Of a stretch of 64,000 nucleotides of DNA, positions 8,855 through 17,867 are shown piece after piece. Source of the DNA: a bacterium (GTDB lineage: Bacteria; Actinomycetota; Acidimicrobiia; Acidimicrobiales; Bin134); the NCBI GenBank assembly GCA_028819295.1, contig JAPPMA010000070.1, positions 69,284 through 133,283 of the forward strand, in the 5' to 3' direction. A program made the translations under genes and the position numbers. The first letter of the stretch is position 1. Every line of letters begins with the position of its first letter. A model generated the notes under the pieces. The model was not told the origin of the DNA. It ran no database searches and saw nothing but the letters and a program-made list of their open reading frames with translations.

Positions 8855-9391
8855 ATGCCAAAACTAGAAATTGATGATGTGGTCGTGCTGCTGCTGGGCT
8901 GTCCAACAGAGAAGCCAGAGTTAGAGGACAAATTGTCCGGTGTAACTCGGTTAGAAAAGTTAGTGTTTTTGGTCGAGCAAGAAACGTCACTGGGCGAATT
9001 GCTCGATGAAGATGCAAATTTCATAGCATATAATTTTGGCCCATTCTCTGCAGCTGTGTACCAGGCTGTAGATTCGCTCAGCGGTTACGGCCTCTTGGAA
9101 GATTCAGCTTCTCTTGCAAATAGCGATGAAGATTCATGGGAACAGATTAGGGTTGTTGGGGTTGATCGATCCGATCCATATGCAACTAGGAATTTCGAAC
9201 TAACAGAAAGGGGTAAACAATACTACAGAGTATTAACTGAGGAAATATCTGATGAATACATTGATGAGTTGGTGGCCCTTAAGGAACAGTTTGGATCAAT
9301 TCCACTACGGCAGCTAGTTCGTTATGTGTATCAAGAATATCCAGACATGACTGAAAACTCACTGATACGTGATGATATTCTCAATCGCTAG
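8855..9391 (+). CDS. SocA/Panacea- or YwgA-like protein
   Basis: This 178-aa, acidic, soluble protein opens an AT-rich operon. The segment GVTRLEKLVFLVEQETSL followed by a YNFGPFSAAVYQAVDSLSGYGLL block resembles the SocA/Panacea (DUF4065) and YwgA families, which have the pattern KL-x-fLl ... YGPFS/V ... L-x-x-x-GL. A RNFELTERGKQYYRVL segment looks like the winged-helix tail. Such proteins are hypervariable antitoxins or adaptors of mobile defence and toxin-antitoxin loci. A strong Shine-Dalgarno (AAGGGGG) precedes it. Its stop overlaps the next gene. The assignment is a pattern match without a search. Confidence 0.5.
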   Translation: MPKLEIDDVVVLLLGCPTEKPELEDKLSGVTRLEKLVFLVEQETSLGELLDEDANFIAYNFGPFSAAVYQAVDSLSGYGLLEDSASLANSDEDSWEQIRVVGVDRSDPYATRNFELTERGKQYYRVLTEEISDEYIDELVALKEQFGSIPLRQLVRYVYQEYPDMTENSLIRDDILNR

Positions 9392-9950
9392 TGAGAATAG
9401 AATAGCGATTATCGGCATCGCCTTAATGTTTTTGGTAGCGGTGGGATCGGGCGTATTCAAGGCCACGAATTACAGACTGCGAGTCTATCGTGAGTGGAAG
9501 CCTTACAGAGTGGGGTCGGTGATGGCGGGTTTAGATGAATTTGCGATGAGCGTCATCATTGAATTGCAAAAGAGAACTTCGTATGAATTTAGAAACAGCA
9601 CTTCCGAAGAGTTTTGGCCGTCTGGACCTCCTCCTGACCCTGCGTCCTTCAAGTACTTGGTATCTGAGTATTCGAAGGCCATGAAGTATCGTGCCTGCAT
9701 AGAAAGCGACGTCGACCGACTCATGAGAGTAGGGCCTGGATTTGTAGTCGCGCTATCCGGTTTAGCGGCTGGGACATCGCTGGTGGCACTTTATTTCGCG
9801 GAAATTGTAAACGTTGCATCCATCGCTATTGCCGGATACTGCATCAGTGGCCTATCTATTGCGGCTACCTTGCTGTTGCTCATATTTCACATGGTCCTCC
9901 AACACAGGCTTGCAAGTGCAGAAATGTTGTCGGATAGACGGGAGGGTTGA
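9372..9950 (+). CDS. Three-helix membrane protein of unknown function
   Basis: This protein is about 192 aa. One hydrophobic helix lies near the N-terminus (about residues 11-30), then a central polar region (about 35-120) containing EEFWPSGPPPDP, then two C-terminal helices (about 122-180). This layout suggests an inner-membrane protein with a cytosolic middle domain, as in membrane effectors of defence systems. GTG at 9369 or ATG at 9372 could start it; both overlap the end of the upstream gene, so translation is likely coupled. The codons are AT-rich like its neighbours. I do not recognise a named family. Confidence 0.6.
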   Translation: MIFSIASENRIAIIGIALMFLVAVGSGVFKATNYRLRVYREWKPYRVGSVMAGLDEFAMSVIIELQKRTSYEFRNSTSEEFWPSGPPPDPASFKYLVSEYSKAMKYRACIESDVDRLMRVGPGFVVALSGLAAGTSLVALYFAEIVNVASIAIAGYCISGLSIAATLLLLIFHMVLQHRLASAEMLSDRREG

Positions 9951-10357
9951 TGCGCGAAGAGGACATGCTAGTGCCACTTGAGTTGTGGCTACGAAGGACG
10001 CGGCGAATTCGGAATGATACGCTATTGATTCGTGAATTTCCTTGGATGGGGCGCAGAGTTGATCTCGCCACGCTTACAACATCTGGTAGTTCTACGGCTT
10101 ATGAGTTGAAGCTATACAAGAATCTGGATGCGATGGACCAGGCAGTCAAGAATTCTATGGCATTTGGTAGGAGTTATATTGTTACTGCTACACGGCCATT
10201 GTGTAAGAACCTTGAAATGGCAGCACAACTCGGTATAGGAGTAATGACTCTATCCGACGGTTGCATCACAGTCGAGGTATATGCACAGCTTATGAAACAC
10301 CCATCAAATGTCGGACGGAAACTTAGGCAATCCTTTAGAAACAAGGTTATCAACTAA
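9950..10357 (+). CDS. Sce7726-like PD-(D/E)XK nuclease-fold protein
   Basis: This 135-aa protein begins MREEDMLVPLELWL, close to the Sce7726-type pattern. A PD-(D/E)XK core is visible: an IREFPW strand, GRRVDLATL (Asp38), then AYELKLYKN (Glu52, Lys54), then a helix with a Q and a YIVTATRP strand. The fold suggests metal-dependent DNA or RNA cleavage, though many such small proteins have unproved activity. I start it at ATG 9950, which overlaps the upstream TGA (TGATG) and follows a GGGAGGG ribosome-binding site. The next gene begins directly after its stop. Confidence 0.6.
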   Translation: MREEDMLVPLELWLRRTRRIRNDTLLIREFPWMGRRVDLATLTTSGSSTAYELKLYKNLDAMDQAVKNSMAFGRSYIVTATRPLCKNLEMAAQLGIGVMTLSDGCITVEVYAQLMKHPSNVGRKLRQSFRNKVIN

Positions 10358-11560
10358 ATGTTTGACAATTATGTTCCACGACACTTTCTTGGTTACAGCG
10401 CAAGCGATCAAAGAACAGTTAGAGAATTGGTGGGTCTATATCATGGTATTCTTGTTCCTGCTACAGTTGCTACCTTTCAAAGAGAAGGTACTGCAGGATT
10501 TGTCTTGTCGCTCTCAGCCACTGAATCAAGGCCACCATATGTCATTGACCCGAGATTTCCGCTCTTCCAGCAACACATCCAGAAAGTAAAGGCTTCCCAT
10601 GAGGCTCTGGCAGATATTCTTGATGATCAGAATTTGATCGCGGCTGGTGTGCCGCGACCAAATGATTTCACAAGCAAAAGGATTGAACGTATCGCGACTG
10701 CTTGGGTCGATTTCAATTTGAGTTATAGGACGAGACAGTCGGCTAAGTTTCAAAAATATGCCGATAGATTGGGTGAAGAACTGGATAAGTCGGACGCTAT
10801 GGGTCCTCAACGGGTGTTGGCGCCGTATTTCTGTGCGCATGATGCATCCGATCCATGGTGGGATAAGTCGGTGGAATTCTATAATAGAACTGTGGATGTG
10901 GCCGACAGTAGAATAGCAGTGACTCGCGTCCTGGCTGCCAAAACTCCGGCGGGCCTTCTTGATCTTGCTGCCCAACCGGGGGAGGATGATGTGTGCATTT
11001 GGGTTTCTGGCCTTGAGGAATTGGGCTCAACGGAAAGAGAACTGGTTCAATACGGAAAAGCCATCGAAAATCTTTCGCAATCGACGAGGCGGTCATTTGC
11101 CTTATATGGGGGCTTTTTTGCTATCGCCTTATCGGCCATTGGACTTAGTGGCTGTTCTCATGGTATCGGTTATGGCGAACATAGAAATTGGCTCGAACTT
11201 CCAAGAAGCGGTCCTCCACCGACCCGATATTACTTGCCTACGGTTCATCGTTATGTGAGTCAAGAGGAAGCTCAACAACTTTGGTCACACGATCGGCAGC
11301 TCGTGTCAAACCGTCAGGTCTCTCGTCCTATAGGCCTGGAATATCATGATTTGATGTTGCATTCAGTAGAGGCCAGGGCTCAGGAGATTGATGCATACAG
11401 GTCTCTTGACTTGGCAGGTACTATTCTTCAACTGGAATCGGAGCGGGATGACTTCAGGTCTCGGATAGCCACAAATTCGCCGAGCCCCTTATTTGTAAGG
11501 ATGGGGCAACGAGTTGTGAGACATATGGATGTCTGGATTGATGCATTAAGGGCGTTGTGA
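10358..11560 (+). CDS. Unknown 400-aa protein, possible TIM-barrel fold
   Basis: The start codon abuts the stop of the nuclease-like gene, so the two are almost certainly co-translated. No family was recognised. Conserved-looking blocks are YVIDPRFPLFQ (about 61-71), DDVCIWVSGLEELGS (about 210-224), a hydrophobic glycine-rich stretch ALYGGFFAIALSAIGLSG (about 248-265), then CSHGIGYGEHRNW and RYYLPTVHRY. Alternating beta-strand and helix segments with glycine- and histidine-rich loops near the C-terminal third suggest a TIM barrel, possibly the Sce7725-like partner of Sce7726 proteins. That is inference. No signal peptide is seen; the hydrophobic stretch could be a core strand-helix rather than a membrane segment. 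Confidence 0.6.
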   Translation: MFDNYVPRHFLGYSASDQRTVRELVGLYHGILVPATVATFQREGTAGFVLSLSATESRPPYVIDPRFPLFQQHIQKVKASHEALADILDDQNLIAAGVPRPNDFTSKRIERIATAWVDFNLSYRTRQSAKFQKYADRLGEELDKSDAMGPQRVLAPYFCAHDASDPWWDKSVEFYNRTVDVADSRIAVTRVLAAKTPAGLLDLAAQPGEDDVCIWVSGLEELGSTERELVQYGKAIENLSQSTRRSFALYGGFFAIALSAIGLSGCSHGIGYGEHRNWLELPRSGPPPTRYYLPTVHRYVSQEEAQQLWSHDRQLVSNRQVSRPIGLEYHDLMLHSVEARAQEIDAYRSLDLAGTILQLESERDDFRSRIATNSPSPLFVRMGQRVVRHMDVWIDALRAL

Positions 11561-11677
11561 ACAGCTGTAAGCGTCAAGTTGGTTCGCCATGCTAGGCGGG
11601 AGCGCTGGAGAAGGTCACTACTATTGGCTTGGTCACAAGGTGATGTTCATTTGTCAATACGAAGGGGGTGTCTCTTG

Positions 11678-14600
11678 GTGCAGGTGGATGTGATCCAAGT
11701 AGCCGATCGGTTCCTTAAGAACTTGGAGAGGCGGGTTCGGCGGGAAGCCAAGGCGCACAGCGGTGGTCGCAGTGTGGAGGATCACCTACGCGGGCCGACG
11801 CAGCGCCTGGTAGAGGGGATTACGGAGGCGCTGGGCAGGCCGGTTACATGTTCGGGAGAGAGTCCAGCACCAGGGATTGGTGCCGTTCCGGATTTCATGG
11901 TCGTTGATGCCCTTGGGCGAACTGTGGGTTGGATCGAACTCAAGGCGCCTGGGACCGGTGCTGACCCCACGAAGTACCAGGGCAGGAATGCGGAGCAGTG
12001 GGCTGAACTGTCTCAACTCCCCAATGTCCTCTATAGCGACGGGGAGGACTGGACGCTCTGGGACTTGGGCACTGAAGTAGATGGAGCGTCCGATCCTGAA
12101 GGCTTGGTCAGGCTGCTCTCGACGTTTACGGCCCACGACCCCATCCCGCCTAGGAGTACAGACGAGCTAGCCGTAGGTTTGGCCCGAGCCTGCCAACTTC
12201 TTCGAGACCACACCCGAGGTGCGCTTGCTGGTCCTAGCGGGCGCGTCCTGCGCGGACTGGCTGAATCGTGGCGCAAGCTCCTCTTTCCCAACCTTCACGA
12301 TGATGAGTTTGCCGATGCCTACGCCCAGACAGTGACGTTCGCGCTGGTTGCAGCTCGAGCCCACGGAGCTGCCTACACCGGAGATGGGGAAGCTGATGTG
12401 AGCATTGCCATCGAGAGGTTGCACTCCCACTGGCAAACTCGCCAAGAAGAACCTCTTCTGAGTGAGGCACTTAGCAATCTGTGCCATCCGCAAGTGCTCA
12501 TCGAGACAAGTGTTGGGATTGAAGCTGTCGTCGGGTTGCTCGCGGTCACCGATGTGGCTCTACTGGTGGACGCGGGTGATTGGCTCTACTTCTACGAGAA
12601 TTTCCTTGCCACGTACGACCCAGAACTCAGGAAGAAGTCTGGGTCGTACTACACCCCGGCACCATTGGTGGAGTTCATGGTTGAGTTTGCCGACACAGTA
12701 CTGCGGGAGCATTTGGGCAAACATCGAGGCTTTGCTGATCCAACGGTGACGGTGGTTGATCCAGCAACCGGGACCGGCACTTTCTTGCTGGCGGTCATTG
12801 ATCGAATTGCACGTAGTGTGGCCAATCGGGATGGGGTTGCGATGGCGCCAGCCGAATTGGAGGCGGCGGCAGGGCGGCTCTTCGGCTTTGAGATCCAAGC
12901 TGGCCCATTCGCAGTAGCGCAGTTCCGTACCGCGGCTGCATACGCTCGGCATGCAGCGGGTGGGGCTCCAACGGTGCTCCTTGCTGACACTCTGGATGAC
13001 CCTTACCAAGCGAGTGAAGTCCTCGCGTTGCCTACCTTGCAGGCAATTACCGCACAACGACGAACTGCAAACAAGGTCAAGACTGAGACTCCGGTGATGG
13101 TGGCCATCGGCAATCCTCCGTACCGCCGATCGGTGCCCCGAAGCGAGGGGGGTTGGGTTGCCTCAGTATTGATGAACGACTGGCGTCCCGGCCCCGATCA
13201 GAACGTCGGTGCTCATGCTCAGAATTTGGCCAATCTGTTGGTGTATTTCTGGCGTTGGGCGGCATGGAAAGTGCTGGAGAATTCCCCGAAACCGGGTGGG
13301 GTGGACGAAGATCGCACGTCCGCCGAGAAGGCCGAGGCAGCTGGGGTGATCTGCTTTGTAACCAGCTCGGCCTGGTTGAAGGGATTGGGATTCAAGCAGA
13401 TGCGCCGGTGGCTGCGCGAGCAGTGCTCGGACATTTGGGTAGTGGATCTGTCGCCTGAAGGGTTTCGACCCGATGTTCCCACTCGGGTCTTCCAAGAAGT
13501 CCAGCACGAAGTCTGCGTGGTAACAGCGGTTCGGGCTCCGCAAACAACCGGCGACCAGCCAGCCGCAATTCGCTATCGACAAGTGACCCCAGGTTCGAGG
13601 GAAGCAAAGTTCACCGAATTCGCCAGGCTGGCCGAGTTGGCAGATCCAGAATGGATCGTCTGCCCACAGGGATGGGAAGACCCGTTCACACCGGCGGGCG
13701 ACGAAATTTGGGAGCAGGCGCCAACCGTGAGCGACCTGGCGCCGTGGAGTACATCCGGGGTCACCGGAAATAGGACTTGGCCCATCAACCCTGACCAGGG
13801 AGTCTTGAGGGCTCGGTGGAACGAACTCATTGCCGCGCCGGATCAGGACGAGATGCGAAAGTTGTTGAAGGTTACTCGAGACATTGATATCGATTCGACC
13901 TTTGACAAGCCCTTGGCAGGACAGCCAACTGAGCAGATGAACGGACCGCTATGGGATGAGGAAGGTTCCTGTCCTGATACCGTACGTTTCGCACTCCGCA
14001 GTTTCGACCGACAGTGGATCATCCGGGATAGGCGACTCTTGGACATGCCCAGACCTCCCTTGTGGCATGCGCATGGACACAATCAGAGCTATCTGACATT
14101 TTTGGTGGAACCCTTTATGAACGGGCCTGGGGTTACCTTTGCGTGCCTATTGCCTGAATTGGCTCACTACCGGGGCCATAGTGGCGGGCGAGTGCATCCG
14201 CTGTGGAGGAATGCCAATGCCTCGGAACCCAACCTGACGCCGGGCCTAATCGATTACCTCATGGCTGTTTTGGGTACCCCGGTAGCCCCCGAAGATATGT
14301 TCTCGTATATCGCTGCGATATGCGCCCATCCTGCATTTACAGCTTGGCGCAATGGGGTGTCGCCCCATTCACAAGAACTGCGGATACCTGTCACCGCCGA
14401 AGTTGGCCTATGGAATGAATCGGTGCGATTAGGGCGGAAGGTGATTTGGGCTCATACCTTCGGCGAGCGGTTTGCCGACCCGATCCAAGGCCGCGATCCA
14501 GGGCCCAATCCTCGTGTCGATGATGGTCCTGTTTGGAGTGCCGCCGTTCCCCATGATGCTGATCGGCATCCCAACACCATTGGCTACGACTCGGCGGCCG

Positions 14601-14995
14601 GGCGCATCATCCTCGGTGAAGGGGCTGACGCCGGTTGGATTGAGAACGTTGTCCCGGAGGTATGGAGTTATCGGGTGTCGGGGATGAGCCCGATTGAGTC
14701 ATGGTTCAAGTACCGCAAACGGGAGCCTGACGTGAAATGGTCGAGCCCCCTCAACGACACCGTGCGGCAAGGGTGGTTGCATGAGTGGAGTCTGGAATTG
14801 CTGGACGTTTGCCACGCCCTAACTGCGCTTGTCAGGTTGGAGCCTGAACAAGCCGCGTTGCTTGATCTTGTCTTGGACTCACCGCAAATCACGATAGAGA
14901 ATCTGACCGACGCTGAGGTGCTGCCAGTTCCAGTGGGAGCGACGAAGGCCCCTAAGGTGCCGAAGCCAGGGGATGCACCGCTGCTGGAGGCTTGA
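11678..14995 (+). CDS. Single-chain restriction-modification enzyme (type IIG / type ISP-like)
   Basis: This protein of about 1105 aa combines nuclease, adenine methyltransferase and specificity parts. The N-terminus has a PD-(D/E)XK pattern (PDFMV at 71-75, WIELKAPG with Glu87 and Lys89). The central methyltransferase has SGSYYTPAPLVEF (about 320), motif I DPATGTGTF (about 360) and catalytic NPPY (about 476). The C-terminal half resembles the type ISP specificity domain, including a DRQWIIRDRR block and a PELAHYRGH segment. No helicase motifs are visible between nuclease and methylase, unlike LlaGI/LlaBIII, so type IIG behaviour is likely. GTG 11678 is preferred because of GAAGGGGG about 10 nt upstream; the frame is open from 11579. 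GC is higher than in the four genes before it. Confidence 0.85.
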   Translation: MQVDVIQVADRFLKNLERRVRREAKAHSGGRSVEDHLRGPTQRLVEGITEALGRPVTCSGESPAPGIGAVPDFMVVDALGRTVGWIELKAPGTGADPTKYQGRNAEQWAELSQLPNVLYSDGEDWTLWDLGTEVDGASDPEGLVRLLSTFTAHDPIPPRSTDELAVGLARACQLLRDHTRGALAGPSGRVLRGLAESWRKLLFPNLHDDEFADAYAQTVTFALVAARAHGAAYTGDGEADVSIAIERLHSHWQTRQEEPLLSEALSNLCHPQVLIETSVGIEAVVGLLAVTDVALLVDAGDWLYFYENFLATYDPELRKKSGSYYTPAPLVEFMVEFADTVLREHLGKHRGFADPTVTVVDPATGTGTFLLAVIDRIARSVANRDGVAMAPAELEAAAGRLFGFEIQAGPFAVAQFRTAAAYARHAAGGAPTVLLADTLDDPYQASEVLALPTLQAITAQRRTANKVKTETPVMVAIGNPPYRRSVPRSEGGWVASVLMNDWRPGPDQNVGAHAQNLANLLVYFWRWAAWKVLENSPKPGGVDEDRTSAEKAEAAGVICFVTSSAWLKGLGFKQMRRWLREQCSDIWVVDLSPEGFRPDVPTRVFQEVQHEVCVVTAVRAPQTTGDQPAAIRYRQVTPGSREAKFTEFARLAELADPEWIVCPQGWEDPFTPAGDEIWEQAPTVSDLAPWSTSGVTGNRTWPINPDQGVLRARWNELIAAPDQDEMRKLLKVTRDIDIDSTFDKPLAGQPTEQMNGPLWDEEGSCPDTVRFALRSFDRQWIIRDRRLLDMPRPPLWHAHGHNQSYLTFLVEPFMNGPGVTFACLLPELAHYRGHSGGRVHPLWRNANASEPNLTPGLIDYLMAVLGTPVAPEDMFSYIAAICAHPAFTAWRNGVSPHSQELRIPVTAEVGLWNESVRLGRKVIWAHTFGERFADPIQGRDPGPNPRVDDGPVWSAAVPHDADRHPNTIGYDSAAGRIILGEGADAGWIENVVPEVWSYRVSGMSPIESWFKYRKREPDVKWSSPLNDTVRQGWLHEWSLELLDVCHALTALVRLEPEQAALLDLVLDSPQITIENLTDAEVLPVPVGATKAPKVPKPGDAPLLEA

Positions 14996-15012
14996 AAGTT
15001 CAGGCGCCGGGA

Positions 15013-15279
15013 TCAGGCGGTGTGGCGGCGCCTCTCGTTCCAGAAGACGGCTTGGAGCTCGAGCTCGTCGATGGCCTCGCGGGCCTCCTCCCCCTCGGCA
15101 TCCCAGAAGGAGTGGGTCTCAACGAAGTCGGCGTATTCTGAAAGCTGCCTGGGTTCGGGCAGGTCGGGGACGTTGCGGAATCGGCCGAACAGGTCTTGGG
15201 CCACCCCGGACGCGCGCAGCAAGTAGGCGCCGAGCAAATGCACGACGAGATAGGCCCCTACTAAAATGCCCAAAGTCAT
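15013..15279 (-). CDS. Small membrane-anchored protein
   Basis: This protein has 88 residues: an N-terminal hydrophobic helix (about 2-22, GILVGAYLVVHLLGAYLL), then a charged C-terminal tail with EEAREAIDELELQAVFW. The ATG at 15277-15279 is chosen because the transmembrane helix begins right after it; the longer upstream frame is antisense to the hydratase gene and looks spurious. It is convergent with the restriction-modification gene, with 17 bp between stops. Codon use fits the host. The family was not recognised. Confidence 0.5.
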   Translation of the reverse strand: MTLGILVGAYLVVHLLGAYLLRASGVAQDLFGRFRNVPDLPEPRQLSEYADFVETHSFWDAEGEEAREAIDELELQAVFWNERRRHTA

Positions 15280-15357
15280 GCTGGAACAGGCACTATAGAT
15301 GTGACGCCTGCGGTCCACAACTGGATCAGAGCGAAATCCACCACTTAGCTGTATCCA

Positions 15358-16152
15358 ATGCCTATAATCCCTGCTCCCTTGCTGGAGATCGAAGACCGCG
15401 GCCGGGTGCGTCTGCTGACCTTGAACCGGCCTGACGCCCTGAACGCGTTCAGCGAGGCACTGTACGACGCCACCGCTCAAGCCCTGATCGATGCGGCCGC
15501 CGACCCTGATGTGGCAGTTGTGGTGTTGACCGGGGCCGGGCGGGCGTTCTGCGCCGGCACCGACTTGGTGGAGATGGGGGCCCGCAATCCCGGTGGGGCT
15601 GGCGTTGAGCCCGGCGTCCACGGGTTTGCCGGGATGATCGACCAGATGGACTCGTTCCCCAAGCCGTTCATCGTCGCGGTGAACGGGCTGGCCATCGGTG
15701 TGGGGGCCACCATGCTGGGCTTTGCCGATCTGGCCTTCATGTCGTCGGAGGCCCGGCTGCGGTGCCCGTTCTCCAGTTTGGGCGTGGCCCCCGAGGCGGC
15801 CAGCAGCTACACCTTCCCGCTGTTGCTGGGCCGCCAGCAGGCCATGTGGACCCTGCTCAGCGCCGAGTGGATCGGCGCCGAGGAGGCCCAGGAGATGGGC
15901 CTGGTGTGGAAGGTGTGCCCTCCTGATCAGTTGCTGGACGCGACGATGGCCCACGCCCAGAAGTTGGCCGCGCTGCCGGTGTCGTCGCTCATGGAGTCGA
16001 AGGCGCTCATCACCCACGGGTGGCATGACGGAGTAGCCGCAGCCCGAGAGCGGGAGAACGCCGCCTTCTCCCGGTTGATGGGAGCACCGGCCAACGTCGA
16101 GGCTATTTCTGCCTTCATGGAGAAGCGCCCTCCCGACTTCACCGGTTTGTAG
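15358..16152 (+). CDS. Enoyl-CoA hydratase/isomerase family protein
   Basis: This 264-aa crotonase-fold enzyme has LLTLNRPDALNAFS at the N-terminus, the oxyanion-hole segment GRAFCAGTDLVEMG (about 61-74) and the second loop GVGATMLGFADLAFMS (about 115-130). The family hydrates trans-2-enoyl-CoAs or isomerises double bonds in beta-oxidation. At the Glu144-equivalent position the block reads FSSLGVAPEAASS, which keeps an acidic residue. An AMP-binding acyl-CoA ligase follows, consistent with a small catabolic operon. The exact substrate is unknown. Confidence 0.85.
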   Translation: MPIIPAPLLEIEDRGRVRLLTLNRPDALNAFSEALYDATAQALIDAAADPDVAVVVLTGAGRAFCAGTDLVEMGARNPGGAGVEPGVHGFAGMIDQMDSFPKPFIVAVNGLAIGVGATMLGFADLAFMSSEARLRCPFSSLGVAPEAASSYTFPLLLGRQQAMWTLLSAEWIGAEEAQEMGLVWKVCPPDQLLDATMAHAQKLAALPVSSLMESKALITHGWHDGVAAARERENAAFSRLMGAPANVEAISAFMEKRPPDFTGL

Positions 16153-16224
16153 CCCCGGTTTCGGCGTTTGGGCGGCCTGCGCCTACCATCCTCCAAGCGC
16201 GCGCCGACGGGAGGACAAATTGAC

Positions 16225-16278
16225 ATGGCCGAAGATGCCGTGACGAAGTTGGCGGCAAGAGGGAGAGCAAATGGCTGA
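16225..16278 (+). CDS. 17-aa upstream ORF overlapping the acyl-CoA ligase start
   Basis: ATG at 16225 follows a good ribosome-binding site (GGGAGGAC) and encodes [17 protein letters not shown]. Its TGA lies 8 bases inside the next gene, in another frame, so ribosomes finishing here could re-initiate at ATG 16271. This arrangement suggests translational coupling or a leader peptide. It could also be chance, since the ligase has its own GAGGGAGAG site. Confidence 0.3.
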   Translation: MAEDAVTKLAARGRANG

Positions 16279-17836
16279 GACCGACGTGCTGGGATTCTGG
16301 AAGATCGCCGAGGCCGATCCCGGGCGCCTGGCGGTGGTGGACCCCGACTACAACGAGATCACCTACGGGGAGCTGGCCGAGTTCACCAACCGCATCGTCC
16401 ACGGCCTGCGGGCTGCGGGCCTCGAAGTGGGGGACCAGGTGACCACCGTGCTGCCCAACGGGATCGAGCAGGTGGCCGTGTCCATGGCCGCATATCAGGG
16501 CGGCTTCTACCTCACCACCGTGAACTGGCACCTGGCCGGTCCCGAGATCGCCTACATCGTCGAAGACAGCGAGACCAAGGCGTTCATCGTCCACCAGGAC
16601 TTCGCTGCCCAGGCCACCAGGGTTCTGGAGGAAAGCGACGTGCCTGCCGCCAACCGGTTCTCGGTGGGCAGCATCGACAGCTTCCGCCCCCTGTCTGAGC
16701 TGATCGACTCGCAGCCGGCCAGCAGGCCCGACGACCTCACCACCGGTTCATTCATGTTCTACACCTCGGGAACCACCGGTCGGCCCAAGGGCGTGCGGCG
16801 GGCCTTGCCCGGCGTCCACCCCGACGAGTCCGCCGCCGGCTCCGGCGGGCTGTTCATGCTGCTGGGCATCATGCCCCACGCCGGCAACGTCCACATCACC
16901 CAGGCTCCGCTGTACCACACCGCGGTGAACATCTGGGCCACCACCTCGCTGCACATGGGGCATCCCGCGGTGCTCATGGGCCGCTGGACCGCCGAGGGGG
17001 CTCTGGAGCGCATCGACCGCTACCAGGTCACCCAGAGCCACATGGTCCCCACCATGTTCCACCGCCTGCTCCAGCTTCCCGACGAGGTGAAGCAGCGCTA
17101 CGACGTGTCATCGCTGCGGCGAATGATCCATGCCGCCGCCCCCTGCCCGGTGGAGACCAAGCAGAAGATGCTCGACTGGTGGGGCGACTGCATCTGGGAG
17201 TACTACGCGGCCACCGAGGGCGGCGGCACCTACATCCCGCCCGACGAGTGGCGCCAGTACCCCGGCACGGTGGGCCGCCCGTGGCCGGGCTCCGAGGTCA
17301 TCGTGGTGGACGACGAAGGCAACCGCCTGCCCTCCGGCGCCAGCGGCACCATCTACATGAAGATGCCCGACGGAGCCACCTTCGAGTACTACAAGGACAA
17401 GGAGAAGACCGACAAGGCCCGCTTGGGGGAGGAGTTCTTCACCGTGGGCGATGTGGGCTACTTCAACGACGACGGCTACCTGTTCCTCAACGACCGCGCC
17501 AACGACATGATCATCGTGGGAGGGATGAACATCTATCCCGCCGAGATCGAGGGAGCGCTGCTCCAGAGCCCGCTGGTGGGCGACGCCGCGGTGTTCGGCA
17601 TTCCCAACGAGGACACCGGCGAGGAGATCAAAGCGGTGATCGAACCCGCCGCCGGAGTGGCCGCCGACGACGACACCAGGGGAGCGATCATGGCGTTCCT
17701 CCGGGATCAGATCGCCAAGCAGAAGTGGCCCCGCTCCATCGACTTCACCGACGAGATGCCCCGCGATCCCAACGGCAAGCTCTACAAGCGCCGACTGCGC
17801 GACCCCTACTGGGAGGGCAAGACCCGGGCCATCTAG
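16271..17836 (+). CDS. AMP-binding acyl-CoA synthetase (FadD-like)
   Basis: This 521-aa ATP-dependent carboxylate-CoA ligase has the P-loop-like motif [15 protein letters not shown] (about 162-176), the A5 motif YYAATEGGG, the hinge and metal motif [19 protein letters not shown] and the catalytic Lys near [13 protein letters not shown] at the end. FadD-type enzymes activate fatty acids or sterol side chains by forming an acyl-AMP. It is downstream of an enoyl-CoA hydratase and upstream of a multidrug-type exporter. The substrate cannot be assigned; similarity in layout to FadD17/FadD19 ligases is only suggestive. Confidence 0.88.
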   Translation: MAETDVLGFWKIAEADPGRLAVVDPDYNEITYGELAEFTNRIVHGLRAAGLEVGDQVTTVLPNGIEQVAVSMAAYQGGFYLTTVNWHLAGPEIAYIVEDSETKAFIVHQDFAAQATRVLEESDVPAANRFSVGSIDSFRPLSELIDSQPASRPDDLTTGSFMFYTSGTTGRPKGVRRALPGVHPDESAAGSGGLFMLLGIMPHAGNVHITQAPLYHTAVNIWATTSLHMGHPAVLMGRWTAEGALERIDRYQVTQSHMVPTMFHRLLQLPDEVKQRYDVSSLRRMIHAAAPCPVETKQKMLDWWGDCIWEYYAATEGGGTYIPPDEWRQYPGTVGRPWPGSEVIVVDDEGNRLPSGASGTIYMKMPDGATFEYYKDKEKTDKARLGEEFFTVGDVGYFNDDGYLFLNDRANDMIIVGGMNIYPAEIEGALLQSPLVGDAAVFGIPNEDTGEEIKAVIEPAAGVAADDDTRGAIMAFLRDQIAKQKWPRSIDFTDEMPRDPNGKLYKRRLRDPYWEGKTRAI

Positions 17837-17867
17837 GCGGACGGGTAGAGCGCGGGGGCTGGATGAG

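Noticed and set aside
11678..14995. A full type ISP enzyme of the LlaGI/LlaBIII kind
   Set aside because: No helicase motifs lie between the nuclease and methylase parts, and the protein is about 450 residues shorter than LlaGI.
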